Positions 19,058 through 30,699 of a stretch of DNA of 64,000 nucleotides are shown here, one piece after another. Every line of letters starts with the position of its first letter. The stretch's first letter is position 1. Source of the DNA: Begonia masoniana (lineage: Eukaryota > Streptophyta > Magnoliopsida > Cucurbitales > Begoniaceae); the NCBI GenBank assembly GCA_022432975.1, contig CM039512.1:4089998-4153997 (forward strand), read 5' to 3'. The position numbers were made by a program, and so were the translations under genes. The notes under the pieces are model-generated. The model saw only the letters and a list, made by a program, of their open reading frames with translations. It was not told the DNA's origin and searched no databases.

Positions 19058-22000
19058 ATGGGTGGATCTGACGTTTGGTTGGTTGCAAGGGCACTGGTTT
19101 TTCTGGTATGCATTACTAGGATTTCAGGATGGGGAAAGGAAGGTCACTATGCTGTTTGCAAGATAGCTGAGGTGACTAGCACCATTCAAGTTTTTGTCTA
19201 GTTGATTTTTTAACTTCTGTGATTAAGCCGAGACGTGATTATAAACTGATCATCTGGTCGTGGCGAATGGTGGAAAGCTTCTGAAATTTTTTTACATGAG
19301 TTTAAGCTCAAGAAATGGACAATATTAATTGTTGCTCGAATTGGTGTTTATTAGTACTTGAAAAGGTTCACTTATAAAAGTGTAGTGCTGTAGGATTGGC
19401 CAGAATAAAAGAAAACTAACATGGCCAAGTAAGAAGCCATAGACTTGGAAGGGGATTGGAAATTTGAGAATTGATGGACTAATAATATAAAGAGATGTGC
19501 CGCCCTGGGATAGAGAGAGTTAAGAGAATTGAGCACGAATATATGAATTATCAGCCATCTGGGGATTCATACCTTAAATGATAATTATCCGCAATATATT
19601 AGCGTTATAGTGTGGAAGAAACATATTTTAGTCAAAGGAGTTTGGTTGTAAATGACCATCTATACTCGTGCTTCAAGCATAAGAAGGAGAGATATTTGAT
19701 TATAAGACCTTGCAATTGAATTGACTGTACTGTAGGGATATCTCAATGAAGATGCTCTTGTGGCAGTAAAGGATTTGCTTCCTGTTGTTGCTAATGGTGA
19801 CCTTGCTTCTGTCTGTTCCTGGCCTGATGAGATTCGACACAACTACAAATATCGATGGAGTAGTGCATTGCACTATGTTGATACACCAGATTTTCGTTGC
19901 AATTACAATTACTGCAGTAAGTTAGATTCTTATATCTGTTATTTGTATTTCATGGTGCCATGATTTAATGGTTTAGCATTCATATGTTGTTCGTGTTAAC
20001 CATAAAATTTTATTGTTGTTGGGGAGAAGTCTTCCAAAGTTATATCTTATCTTATATCTCTGTGGAGAATCTTTGACTTGCTTTTCTGGTCTCAGGCCTC
20101 TAATGTTATTTATAGCCTTTAGTCTGTGAGATTAAAAGCGAATTACTTACGAATTATATTAGATAAGTCATTAGTAATTTTTTTTATAGATAGTAGAAAT
20201 TAGCTGCAAGGCTGAACAAAAAATTATTAACAAAAAATCATTGAAAGTGAATTCGTGCGTGCAGCTTATTTGACGTTTCTGTGCTGGTTTTTACTCAACA
20301 ACACATGGTAGTTGGGTATTACTGTAATTCTAATTTAAGATATACTCTTCATGTCTTGTAGGAGACTGTCATGACCTTACTGGACATGCAGATCGATGTG
20401 CAACTGGAGCAATCTACAACTACACAATGCAACTCAAATCAAGTGATCTAGAAACCACCTTAGAAATAAGATGTATGGACCTGACCAGAATCAACTCATC
20501 CCCTTGAAAATATGCTATTTCCTACTAAACCTATTCACATCCTTTATTATTTGCAGACAATTTAACTGAGGCACTGATGTTCTTGTCACATTTTATAGGA
20601 GATGTCCATCAGGTTTGCTTTTCCTCCATATTAGAATCCATATGAAACGCTATTGGCAGTCTACTTGGATCTTGGGTCAAATGAGAGAACTTTGTTTGGA
20701 ATATATCTTTTTGGTGAAGTGTTTTATGTTTGTTGCAAAATTTTGTCGTGGTGTAAAACTTTAAAGATGACTAAATTTATGGTTCTTGCAACTTCAATAA
20801 GGATGCGCATTTAGAAGCTCACAATATGTTTGTCTATAGTGAAATTGTTAATATCATGGTAAAGATTACCAGGCGACGATTATTTATTTGTGTCTTGAAA
20901 GGTTTTGGAAGTTTTTTGCTGTCATTATGTGCGTAAAGAAGTATAATCCTGAATATGATGTTGGTTTTAATTGGGAAGCTTTCTCTCCACATTTGCAGCC
21001 CTTACATGTTGGTTTTACTGGAGATGAAGGAGGGAACACAATCACTGTCCGATGGTACCGTAGGAAAACTAATCTTCACCATGTAAGTGCAATTAAAACC
21101 TGGCCTCTAGAACTTCGCATGTATTAAAGAAAATAAAAAGTTCTCTTTTTATATAAACTTCCAAGAGAAACTGTCATGCAAAAGTGCAGACTGCAATCAT
21201 ATTAGAGAAGTTTGATTAAAAAGGTTGGGTTGTGCGAGATTTTACCTTGCAATTCTTATTTTTGAGCTCTAGTTCTCATGGATGAATGCCATAGATTCAA
21301 TTATTTCTGTTGGTGGGCTTTTAGATGAGATTTACTACGATGGAGTTGGGGCTGAATTTTCTAAATTTGAAATTGGTGCTGGCAGGTATGGGATAACATG
21401 ATTATTGATTCTGCACTGAAGGCATTTTATAGTTCAAATCTCACAGTGATGATTCAGGCCATTCAAAACAACATTACAGTACGTTTTTTTATTGTCCCTT
21501 GTGAATCATTTTTATAAACAACAAAAGAACGTGTGGAGAGGCACAATTAACTACAAGGACAAACATGCTGGAATAGACATGATTTTCCTTCATGTACAAG
21601 CTTTTCCAAGTGTGGTAGAGCACTAGAACCGGAAAAGATATTAATTTGGATATAACAGTAACATTTTTTTTCAATTTCTCAGTTCAACTAGAAAGGATAA
21701 AATTCTGGAAGTAACTGTATATTATTGTTCCTTTCTAAACCTTCCTCTCGTCCTTGAATGGCGATTAATTTTTTCAACTGATTGTTTCTTTTGTTTCAAT
21801 GAATCCTTTGTTCTATTATACTTTTTATGAGATGTAAGAGATTCTTCACCCATGAGTGGCTGTGTCTTCCTTTGTTTGATTAAATTTAACATCAACAAAT
21901 AATGGAGTAAAAAACAACAATCATGTTAACAAATTGGATAAAACTTGCCTCATTTTGGGCCCTGTTGAAATCCACGTTAGTTTGTATATAACTTCCCAAA

Positions 22001-23010
22001 AAGATTTATGTACGTGAGGTTAGCTTAGATATGATACTTACAACATCCTTTATCATTGTGCTTTGTAGGATCAATGGTCTAATGATATTTCATTGTGGGA
22101 AAATTGCGAAAGCAATCGCACAGTTTGTCCAGACCCGTGAGTTTTCTTTTTCCATTTGTCCTTTTACATTGTGACCTTTTGCTATAGACGATTATGCTCA
22201 GAATGCAACAGTTAAGTTCATTTTTAATAGGATATTGGGTATACTTTTAGACTGTTAAAAATCAATATATATGTGAATGGGTTATACAGTTTTATGACAT
22301 GGTTGGATCTACTTTTTCCCTTCTTTCTATTAAAAAAAGTAAAAAAGTTAAAGGAGTGGAGACTGGAGAAATTAAATCCTGTAATGATAGTTGGACAAAC
22401 AAGCCATTGCCAGACATGATCTATTACTGCTTACTTTTTTCAGGTATGCTTCAGAGAGCATTAGTTTGGCATGCAAGTATGCTTACAGGAATGCCACATC
22501 TGGAAGCACCCTAGGAGGTGGTTTCTCTTTCGTGGATGAAGTATTAAAGATATGGTCTTCTTTTATTATGGTTATTGGTTACATGAAATATACTGAATTT
22601 GAACTTTTTTACGGCACTGGGTTAATACCAGACATAACCTAGTGCTTTTAAGTATTTGATCTTTTTGACAATAAAAGGATCGAAAACAGCTAAATTATTT
22701 CAAATTACAATCTTTCTTGTGGCTAGCATCAATTCGTTCCCTTCTACTGTGTATAGCCAACTTGACAGAGTGGGTAAAAAGGGGCCAGAAGAGAAATAAT
22801 CATATTACTTAGTCTCTCTTCCTAGAACTCTTCTGCTGCAAGCCATTTCTATTCCACAGAAGCTTACATTTTTTCATTCTCTTGGCTGTAGATGATTACT
22901 TCCTTTCACGTCTGCCAATTGTGGAGAAGAGGTTAGCCCAAGGTGGTATTAGATTGGCTGCTACACTTAACCGGATCTTCGCTTCAACATCAAAAATTGC
23001 TGAAGCATGA
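19058..23010 (+). CDS. S1/P1-type nuclease (ENDO family), 9 exons
   Basis: A zinc-dependent bifunctional nuclease of the plant ENDO family that degrades RNA and single-stranded DNA, secreted or vacuolar. Exons: 19058-19171, 19736-19916, 20362-20472, 20557-20612, 20999-21082, 21386-21478, 22069-22136, 22444-22517, 22892-23010; all introns are GT-AG and the sum is 900 bases (299 residues), the usual family length. A signal peptide of about 24 residues precedes WGKEGH, whose Trp and His are the mature N-terminal zinc ligands. The other ligand motifs are all present: SWPDEIR, ALHYVD, FLSHFIGDVHQPLHVG and HHVWD. N-glycosylation sites include NLT, NIT, NRT and NAT. The gene is intact, and closest in type to Arabidopsis ENDO4/ENDO5, though I cannot separate these without alignment. 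Confidence 0.93.
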
Positions 23011-24387
23011 AGATGAGATGACAATGCAGCTTTATGTTCCCTTCACAGTTGAAAGTCCAATAACCAAATTGATTATCGTTTGTAAAGCTTCTCTTGTTCA
23101 GCCAGCTGATGGAAGGAGTAGTATTGTAATTTTTTTTACTTCTAATTCATTTCCATCATATTGCTGATGCATTGTTTATACCAGAATATGCTTCATCTTT
23201 CTTCTCTTGGATCAAAAGTTAATGGAAATGGAAACCTTGTGTTTATAAATTTTATTTCAAGTAATTCTCTGGTATGCCTCGATTGGTTATAAGATTTGTT
23301 CAAAAACCAGTGTTTGGTTGTCAAAATAGAGAATAATTGCAGAGGATGAAAAGCGCAAGTGGAGGCAGCGGAATAATGGCTCTCTTTGGACTTTCATATG
23401 TTATTGAGTTTTGGTCTGAACAAGCAATGGCTGGAGCAAAGGATGTGAGACTGAGACCGTCAAATTGATAAGGTAATTTTATTTTTGGAAAAATAGTGGA
23501 GCATTCGTTTCCAAAGTATTTAGTGAAGAAGCTTATATTTCTTGTGTTTGTTTGCTTGAAGAAGTTTCTGTCTGAAAAATGCATTTTTTCCCTCAATAAT
23601 TTTGAACCTTTGCATGAATTAAAATGACGTGACAGATTAGCTTACAGGATTTCAAGTAAATTGATAAGAGAAAAATAAGAAACCGGTGAATAATGAGTAT
23701 CGTTCAAATAGTAAAACATTGGATCATTTGAACATAACCACCCACAACATATGCTGTGTTAAAACTCAACTTCTCCATTGCTTCTTGACAGGATCTTCTT
23801 GAAGATGAAGCAGCTGAACCTGTAAAAAGCTTTCTGCCCCATGAAGTAAATGGTCATAAACATCGGTGGACAAGTTGACTTCACTTCAGCGACACACCAG
23901 TTTTTTATTGCACTTCTCCAGTACAAAAGTGAGCTTATTTTCTCTCCAAAACAATTTTGGGTCAACAAGACTATTAGGATCTTCATTTTCAACAATGCAA
24001 GATTGTATTCTCACAGGCATTGTTTGTTTCTTGTCTTTTTTTTTTTTTATTCTTTAAGCAAGAATAATATAGTTCTTGTTTATCACATGTTGTTTTTAAA
24101 GCAGGCGTGTTAATCTTAAATTGAGACCATTTTTAAAGAACTCATTTGAGGAGCATAAAATTTTGGCATTTCCACGATCGTTGGGCACGTTGCGGAAGAC
24201 AGAAAAGCGAGAAGAGAAAAATTATTTTGCCCAGCCAAGGCTCAGGTGAAAAGAACCAATTTAGTTACTATTATGCATCAGATTATATATTCCACTTTAC
24301 AACAATGCAGGAAACAACTCATCGAACTTGATTCACTCAATGGAAAATGTCTTCATATTTTCTTTCCTCGATGTTCGTTTGCAGGTT
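23011..24387. other. 3' region of the nuclease gene and unexplained spacer
   Basis: The first few hundred bases are likely 3' untranslated sequence. Small coding-like scraps occur on the plus strand (EDEKRKWRQR near 23341; DLLEDEAAEPVKSF near 23791, preceded by an AG acceptor) that could be decayed exons belonging with the segment at 24388-24561. I cannot join them into a gene. Confidence 0.35.
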
Positions 24388-24561
24388 ACAGAAAGGGAAG
24401 TATCTGGTTGAGTTGTTCAACAAGATAGGAAAGCAGAATGGAGGGAAGGCCTTTGATGGAACAGCCAGTCCTCTTGGAGACCCTTTTTTGTCCACAAGCA
24501 TTGAGGAAGTATGGCCTCTGTTGGCCGCTTCAAGGCCTCTCGTAGATCTTCGCAAATCTAA
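24388..24561 (+). pseudogene. Orphan coding-like exon, product not recognised
   Basis: A segment preceded by a TTTGCAG acceptor and followed by an AAG|GTTACT donor reads KGKYLVELFNKIGKQNGG, then a DGTASPLGDPF stretch and EEVWPLLAASRPLVDLRKSK. Its composition, clean frame and splice sites look like a genuine internal exon. No start codon, stop codon or neighbouring exons could be placed with confidence, so it is probably a fragment of a moved or decayed gene. I do not recognise the family. Confidence 0.45.
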
Positions 24562-24837
24562 GGTTACTCATTTTTTCATATTAAAAGGCCTACCCCATTT
24601 ATCTATTTATTTAACTTGAAAATGCCCTGAATTATAAACTGAAAATAGTAAGCAATCTTGCTACATACACCGGAAGAGGCAGAAAACAAGAAAAAGATAA
24701 ACCTTCCATTACTCTCTGTGCAAGAAAAGTAGGAAACTATGTAAATATCTTTTCTTACATGGATTTAAAATGAAAGGAAATCAAAACATCAGAAACCGAA
24801 TCATCATTCATTTGTACATTCTGATACTATTCAAATT

Positions 24838-25167
24838 TCAATGGGCTGGTGTCTTTTTCTGAGTCAGGAAAGCTGCTGTTTCCTGGGAGCAAGAGAGGGA
24901 AAAGATGGAAGTGAAAGAGTGGGCCAACACCGCCGCGATCGCCACCTTCACCTGCCCTCTTTTAGGAATCAGACGGTAGGAAATCCTCCTTGACGACACC
25001 CCACCATCGATCACATCCTGCCTCCTTGCACCATCCATATTTCTGGAGTTTGATTCTTTCTGGTCCCTGGTTTTTGGTGAAGAAGAAGAAGATAGGAGTT
25101 GCTTGAGTGTCTTTCTAAGCTTTCTCAAGCCAGGTTTATATAGTGCGAAGCATTTAATTAAATCCAT
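24838..25167 (-). CDS. Small basic plant protein, unknown function
   Basis: A 109-residue single-exon frame from the ATG at 25167 (an in-frame Met 13 codons upstream at 25206 is an alternative). It begins MDLIKCFALYKPGLRKLRKT, has a Ser-rich spacer, then SSRRISYRLIPKRGQVKVAI and AAVLAHSFTSIFSL, a mildly hydrophobic segment that could be a membrane anchor. Codon use and the pattern of basic and hydrophobic blocks look like a real small protein. It lies on the strand opposite to the orphan exon and tail to tail with it. No function is assigned. Confidence 0.5.
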   Translation of the reverse strand: MDLIKCFALYKPGLRKLRKTLKQLLSSSSSPKTRDQKESNSRNMDGARRQDVIDGGVSSRRISYRLIPKRGQVKVAIAAVLAHSFTSIFSLSCSQETAAFLTQKKTPAH

Positions 25168-25206
25168 TGCCTTAAACAATATAATTATGCTTATTGGTTT
25201 ACACAA

Positions 25207-27110
25207 TCAAAGAACAAGACAACTCATGAATCCTTGGCTGGTTCGTTGTATCCCCCAACATCTTTAGACAACTTTATAGTATATCAATCGTGACAGATTT
25301 TGTTGTTATGGGTAGATTTGGATCCAATTATTCTGATTATTCTAATCTTTGTTATGCCCCCGTACCCTGATATCGTACCATTTCCTTCTGTCAATTTTTT
25401 GGAGTTTATATACTACGAGCTTATATTTTAATAATATTACTAGCTTTTTAGAATTATATTACTAGTTTTTCTGTTCGTGATTTTTGAGAATCATGATACT
25501 ACACAAAATGTATATGAGATTTATTTTTGGAAGAAACAATACAAATCTATAATATCCTGATAAGCCAATCATAAAATTAGTAATCATTTAAGTCAAAAAA
25601 ATAAAAGTATTAAGTCACTTTGTTCATGTTCTTATAATAAATAGGGTATATGCAATTTACACTGAGTTGTACGTCATTTACATATTAGATTTTAAATTAT
25701 TTGTTGGACAAATTGAAGTTTAAGCTTTCAGCTATCAGCAACTTGGATTTTGATATCAATTTATTCGTTAAAATCAACACGTAGATATCACATTTTCAAT
25801 TTAATAAGGTGTTTTTAACTTGATTTCTAACTTTTCCAACGATTATATTTGAAACTCTATTAGTCTTCTATCTAACGATATTGAATTTTGTAAGACGCGC
25901 GATAGAGTTCGAAACAAGGTTAGAAATCATCCCAGAAGTTAAAAATCTGGTTAAAACATCTTACAAATTGAAAAACGTGGTATACATATGTATTTAACAA
26001 ATAATTTACAAGAAGATTTAAATTGCTGATAGTTGAAATATTGAGGTTAAAATTGTTTAAAAAAATAGTTCAAGACCTAATATTTAAATAGCTCTAAATA
26101 TTAATATCTAAATTACAGTTGAACCTAACAAAATATCAAGCGAAAATCATGTGAAGATAATACTCACATATCTAGCTTGTTCAACTCAATTTCTAAACTA
26201 AGTCGGGCCTATTTTAACCCGACAATAGATCAACAGTCTAAACAAACCTAAAATCAAGCTTAGCATATGGTTGCACCAATAATTAAACTCTATGTTAGAT
26301 CTTGCTTGATAATCTATAATTGTTACAAGTATCAAATCTCGTGCACCCTATTATGCAAAACAAAACATGATTAATTATTAATTAACATGTTGTCACTCCA
26401 ATCCAAGATCAAACAAGTTGTGCTATGGTACGACGGGTCCATCTTTTCTCGTGCTTCTAAGCTCCCACTTCTTGTTCGCTTCGACCAAATGTTTGGTCGT
26501 TTCGACCCCAACAAGCATTTTTAGTTAATTTTAACGTGATATTTATTAATTAGTCGAACCTTCGTGACAATATTCACTGATCTTAATCCATCCACTAGTC
26601 TTAACGGGAAAGTAACATCCACCCAAGTCAACGTTGACAGCTGTTTCAAAGAAATTCGTGAGTGGGGAATCCATTGATTGCGGGCTGGCTCTAATCCACT
26701 TGATTTCCTTTTGTGAAGCCGCACCCAAAGAATTATCAATCGAGTTACTTGATAGGCGACCGCCATTAATACGTATGGCTCTGGAAATCATACGTAGTGT
26801 AACCTTGTCTTGTCTTGTACGGCCAACTTATCGAGCCCTTTGGCTAAAAGACCGACAGCTTCGTCTCTTTCGGTAACTCTGAAATCACTGTTTATCCTTC
26901 AGATTTGATGATAAGCTCAATCTTAGACTACATAATCTCTCTTCTCAGAGTTTATACCGATCGTTTTAAGAAACCATTAATTAAGTTAATGCGAGTTTGA
27001 TGTTCTTCAGAATACAGAGGAGAGAGAAAGAGAGGCAATCTACCCGCCATTGATAATGCTCCTCAACTGTCCTCTCCCTACGTATTGGATATTTAATGCC
27101 TTGCTTTCTA
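25207..27110. other. Intergenic region upstream of the glycine-rich protein gene
   Basis: Mostly AT-rich. It contains the foldback repeat at 25732-26035. A GC-richer part at 26400-26900 has overlapping short frames on both strands but none resembles a known protein. The last few hundred bases probably hold the promoter of the gene at 27198. Confidence 0.45.
25732..26035. repeat. Degenerate foldback (MITE-like) repeat, copy 2
   Basis: The left arm begins CTATCAGCAACTT and passes through TTTTCAATTTAATAAGGTG and GATTTCTAAC; the right arm is its imperfect reverse complement, ending AATTGCTGATAG. The centre is near 25880. Related to the repeat at 770-970. No target duplication identified. Confidence 0.5.
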
Positions 27111-27120
27111 TTTTTATAAT
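27111..27120 (+). promoter_or_regulatory. TATA-like box of the glycine-rich protein gene
   Basis: TTTTTATAAT lies 78 bases before the ATG at 27198, a plausible distance for a plant core promoter with a short leader. Confidence 0.4.
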
Positions 27121-27197
27121 CAAGCTTCCTCTTCCTCTTCCACTTTCTTCTACTTCCTCAGAGCAAGCAACTTTACCCTAAAACCAGAGCCTTCGAA

Positions 27198-27623
27198 ATG
27201 AGCATCTCTTCAGCCATAGCCCTCTTACTTTTCTCAGTCCTCCTCCTTACATCCTCCCTCTCTCTCGCTGCTCGACCAGAGGCCTCCACCTCCAGAAACG
27301 GCAACAAAGATGACGGATTCGACGGCTTTTTCGGACCGGGGGGCGGGTTTGGGATACCTGGTTTTGGAAAGGGATGGGGAAATGGGATCGTCGGAGGAGG
27401 GTACGGAGGCGGATACGGTGGCCCTAATGGAGGCTACGGGAAGGGTGGGGTTATAAGAAACCCGGTGGTTTGTCGTGAGAAGGGTCCTTGCTATAACAAG
27501 AAGGTGACATGCCCAGCGAGATGCTTCACCTCTTACAGCCGGTCAGGGAAGGGCTTCGGCTCCGGTGGTGGCGGTGGTAGCTGCACCATCGACTGCAAGA
27601 AAAAGTGCACTGCGTACTGCTAG
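27198..27623 (+). CDS. Secreted glycine-rich protein with cysteine-rich tail
   Basis: A single-exon gene for 141 residues. Residues 1-24 form a classical signal peptide (a Ser/Leu-rich hydrophobic core ending SLAARP). Residues about 40-85 are Gly-rich with GGGYGGGYGG-type repeats. The C-terminal part has eight or so Cys in a conserved arrangement (VVCREKGPCYNKKVTCPARC, then CTIDCKKKCTAYC), probably disulphide bonded. This is the layout of plant cell-wall glycine-rich proteins with a Cys-rich C-terminal domain. It should act in the cell wall, but a precise role is unknown. Intact. Confidence 0.88.
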   Translation: MSISSAIALLLFSVLLLTSSLSLAARPEASTSRNGNKDDGFDGFFGPGGGFGIPGFGKGWGNGIVGGGYGGGYGGPNGGYGKGGVIRNPVVCREKGPCYNKKVTCPARCFTSYSRSGKGFGSGGGGGSCTIDCKKKCTAYC

Positions 27624-27954
27624 ACAGATACACGGTGAGAGACACCCGGTACCGGCGATGCTGTCTGAAATAAGTATCTTCTTTATAAGACTCGAGTTTA
27701 CTGTGTTTTTCTGTTGGAAACTAATTTATATAACGAGTTATTAAGTATAGTGATCCATTGTTCATACAAAGATTAACTCGTCTGATCATATTACAACACA
27801 AAAAGGAAGGATCATCCGACAACAGAAGGTTCATACAGATTAAGAAACTCGATCAAGAAAATTACAAAAAAATAAAAAAACATTCTGCAAACAGGGGGGT
27901 TGTCTAAGATCATATACAATCTATGTTCATCACTACAGCTCGGAATATGGGTGT

Positions 27955-30689
27955 TCACATGGCGGCCCTGAAAGCTCCTCTGGCCGCTTCTTTCTTCATC
28001 TCCGCTGCTTTTCCACTCCCCCTGAAGTACATGTAGACTTGCTGCCACCCCAAAAAAGAGACGGAAAATATTAATAATTTGAAGTAAATACACGAGGGTG
28101 GTCATGGCGATATGTATAAAACTTTTAAAACCACCTGTATAACCCAGATGCTGAGTACTGTCTCGAGACAGAAGAGTCCGAATCCGACGAAGTAGAAGAT
28201 CTACATTGGAGAGAGAGAATGTTTAAAACATGTTCTGAAAACGTTAGAAGAATACAAGACTATGGAAGAAAGTTGTCATACCCCGACCAAGACACTCCGG
28301 CCAATAAGATCGATAGCAGGGAGAATTCCGCTGTTTACAAAGGCCGAAAAATCAGCTAGTCGAGCTCATAAGCAGCAAAAATGGAGAGATTTTAAACTCA
28401 TTAGAAATAGAATCTAGAGAAAATATCAACAGCTGATCGATTTTGAAAAACTTACGCTAGAGATTTTCCTTTGAAAACAACGGGAGGAGCAACGGCGGCA
28501 AAGATGCAAAAACCGATATGGAGCTGTCGAAAAGACCCACGAAAAAAGCTCGATAACGTACTTAAATAACAGGCTTTAATCGAGGAAATTAAGAACAACT
28601 TACCAAATAAAACATGAAAAACCATCCATACTTCATAGCACTTTCAGTCCTGAAAGTTCACATGGGAATCTTTCTGATCAAACTTGGCTAAATCATTCAT
28701 AACATAACAACTCCACACAAGAAAAAGTAAATTTTAAAAGATCGAATTCGGATGGAGTACCTGAAGGCACGATAAAGGGGGCGATACCACAAGACATATC
28801 CTCCGGGAACCCCGGATATGAAGTAGATCAGGCCTAGAAACCAGATTTTCACCCCTACAATCCAAATATATTAAAGATGTTAAATAATATAAATTATAGA
28901 ACTAAAGCAAAAGGTAGATTCTACCCTTACCTTCCCCTTTAATCCATGCTGTAGTCACTGCAATTATGTTCCAAAAAAGGCACAGTGACAGTCCTGCGCC
29001 CAAGTCAAATGCCATTACAGGCATGGATGATTATATATTTAATCACTAGCATATTGGGTGCAACAATTTTGGAACATCGAAGAACTAAGTCAGGAGAGGG
29101 CTGACTTACCGAGAAATGTTGTAAATGCAACATACTGCAGCTTTTGCAGATGAATAGGTATCTCATTTGCAATGTCGTGATGGATTATCGGGAAAAAAGG
29201 CGGCCAATTTTTCTCCTCAATGACTATTCCGGCTGTGGAACGAAGGGAAGAACTAAGATCATTTTTAACGAACTGAGTAGAAGAGAGACAACACGAACAA
29301 TGGTACTTTTGAAAAATTCAAGGAAAAGTAGTCTTTGTGGGACACCAGGTTGATAGATTCGATGAAAATTACCTCGCGCCGCAGCATCTTCTCTCCGTTT
29401 TACTTCCTGGAAAGAAAAAACACCAATTAATAATTCAAAATGTACAAGTCAACCGAGTATAATTTGGAGATACGGTATCCTATCCATCTCTTAGGCTGTC
29501 AGAACTTATCGTGGTGAAATTATTTTTGAAGGTAAATCTCAGAAGATGTCAATTTTCATATTTTCAAGTATTTTAGAAATTATTTTTTTAGTGTCATTCT
29601 TTCCGATTGAAGATCAATTATTTTTCGTTAAGTTCTTATGAGCCTTGTAAGGGAGGTTATCTTCCCTTTTTTCACAATCCTTCTTAAATATATTTCGTTT
29701 CTCGTTGAGAAAAAAGTACAACTCAAGAATTCAAAACTAACCCTGACTCCGTTTTCAACTTAAACGATTACTTCAAGTTGAAGAAAAATCATTAGTATTT
29801 TCCAATATATGATCATTCAAATAGATAAATAACTTCAATATTCTGATGGGCAATACCTGCTCTCGCCTCTGCAATTCAGCCTCTTTAGCTTGAAGTTCTT
29901 TCTCTTTCTTTTTCAAATCCTACACAGCAAAAACTCCGAATCACTTGCGAAACACAAACCAGATTGAGAATTTAAAGCAACAAAACATGAAATTGCGATC
30001 CTACCAAGTTGGAGTCCAGTGGTATGTCGACAGTACCGCGACGATAATCGACGGGTTCTGGAGGAAGTGGTGAAAGCCTCGAGTTTGCAGCAGAAGCAAC
30101 AGTACCAGGGTTCTGAAAATTTTGCCGTTAAACACGACTCAGACAAGAGGAGACGCAATTGAAGTTCTTTATTAAACAAAATCTCAATGTAAATCAGCCG
30201 GATTATAATTAAAGGAAAGTATTGATTTCCCTGATGTTTTCTCTCTAACTACTGGGTTATAGCCTGGTGGAAAATGTTCAATTACTTTCAATGTTTTAAA
30301 GGATTGAGCAGTAAGGTGTCAAAAATACTAATCTGAATTTGCTATTTTTGCCTAAGAGTAAGAAATTGCTTAGTTATTCAGATGAATCCAGCTGTAGATC
30401 AAGCTACGAAAGCTGAATGCAAAGAGAAACTCCAGCCGTAAGAAGCAGATTCGCCAATTAAGAAACCAAACCACAAATTGCAGAGAACCCAGAGTGAACA
30501 TCTAAAGAACAAACCCGAAAATTGGAAAGGTTCTCTCATTTCAACAACAAAAATACCAGCAAAACAGAACGAAAATCTTCTCGACTTACGACCTAAATCG
30601 AAGTTAATGAAACATTGAGAAAATTAACTCACAGAAAAGGGGTTGACTTCGTCTTCGTCGAAAGGGTTTCTATCATATCGGCCGGCCAT
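27955..30689 (-). CDS. Secretory carrier-associated membrane protein, 12 exons
   Basis: A four-helix trafficking protein of the SCAMP family, found in the plant trans-Golgi network, plasma membrane and cell plate. Exons, minus strand: 30633-30689, 30005-30112, 29857-29919, 29373-29406, 29110-29232, 28931-28993, 28761-28854, 28604-28649, 28456-28523, 28282-28330, 28135-28200, 27955-28041; they total 858 bases (285 residues), the normal plant length, all in frame with GT-AG introns. The N-terminus has two NPF endocytic motifs ([13 protein letters not shown]), then a coiled coil ([20 protein letters not shown]), then four transmembrane segments with the family signature between helices 2 and 3 ([19 protein letters not shown]). 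The tail is short and cytosolic. Intact; the start is the first ATG of the frame. Confidence 0.95.
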
Positions 30690-30699
30690 GAGAACCAGA

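Noticed and set aside
26521..26876. Overlapping frames of about 80 codons on both strands
   Set aside because: They overlap each other, have no recognisable features, and lie in the promoter region of the glycine-rich protein gene.
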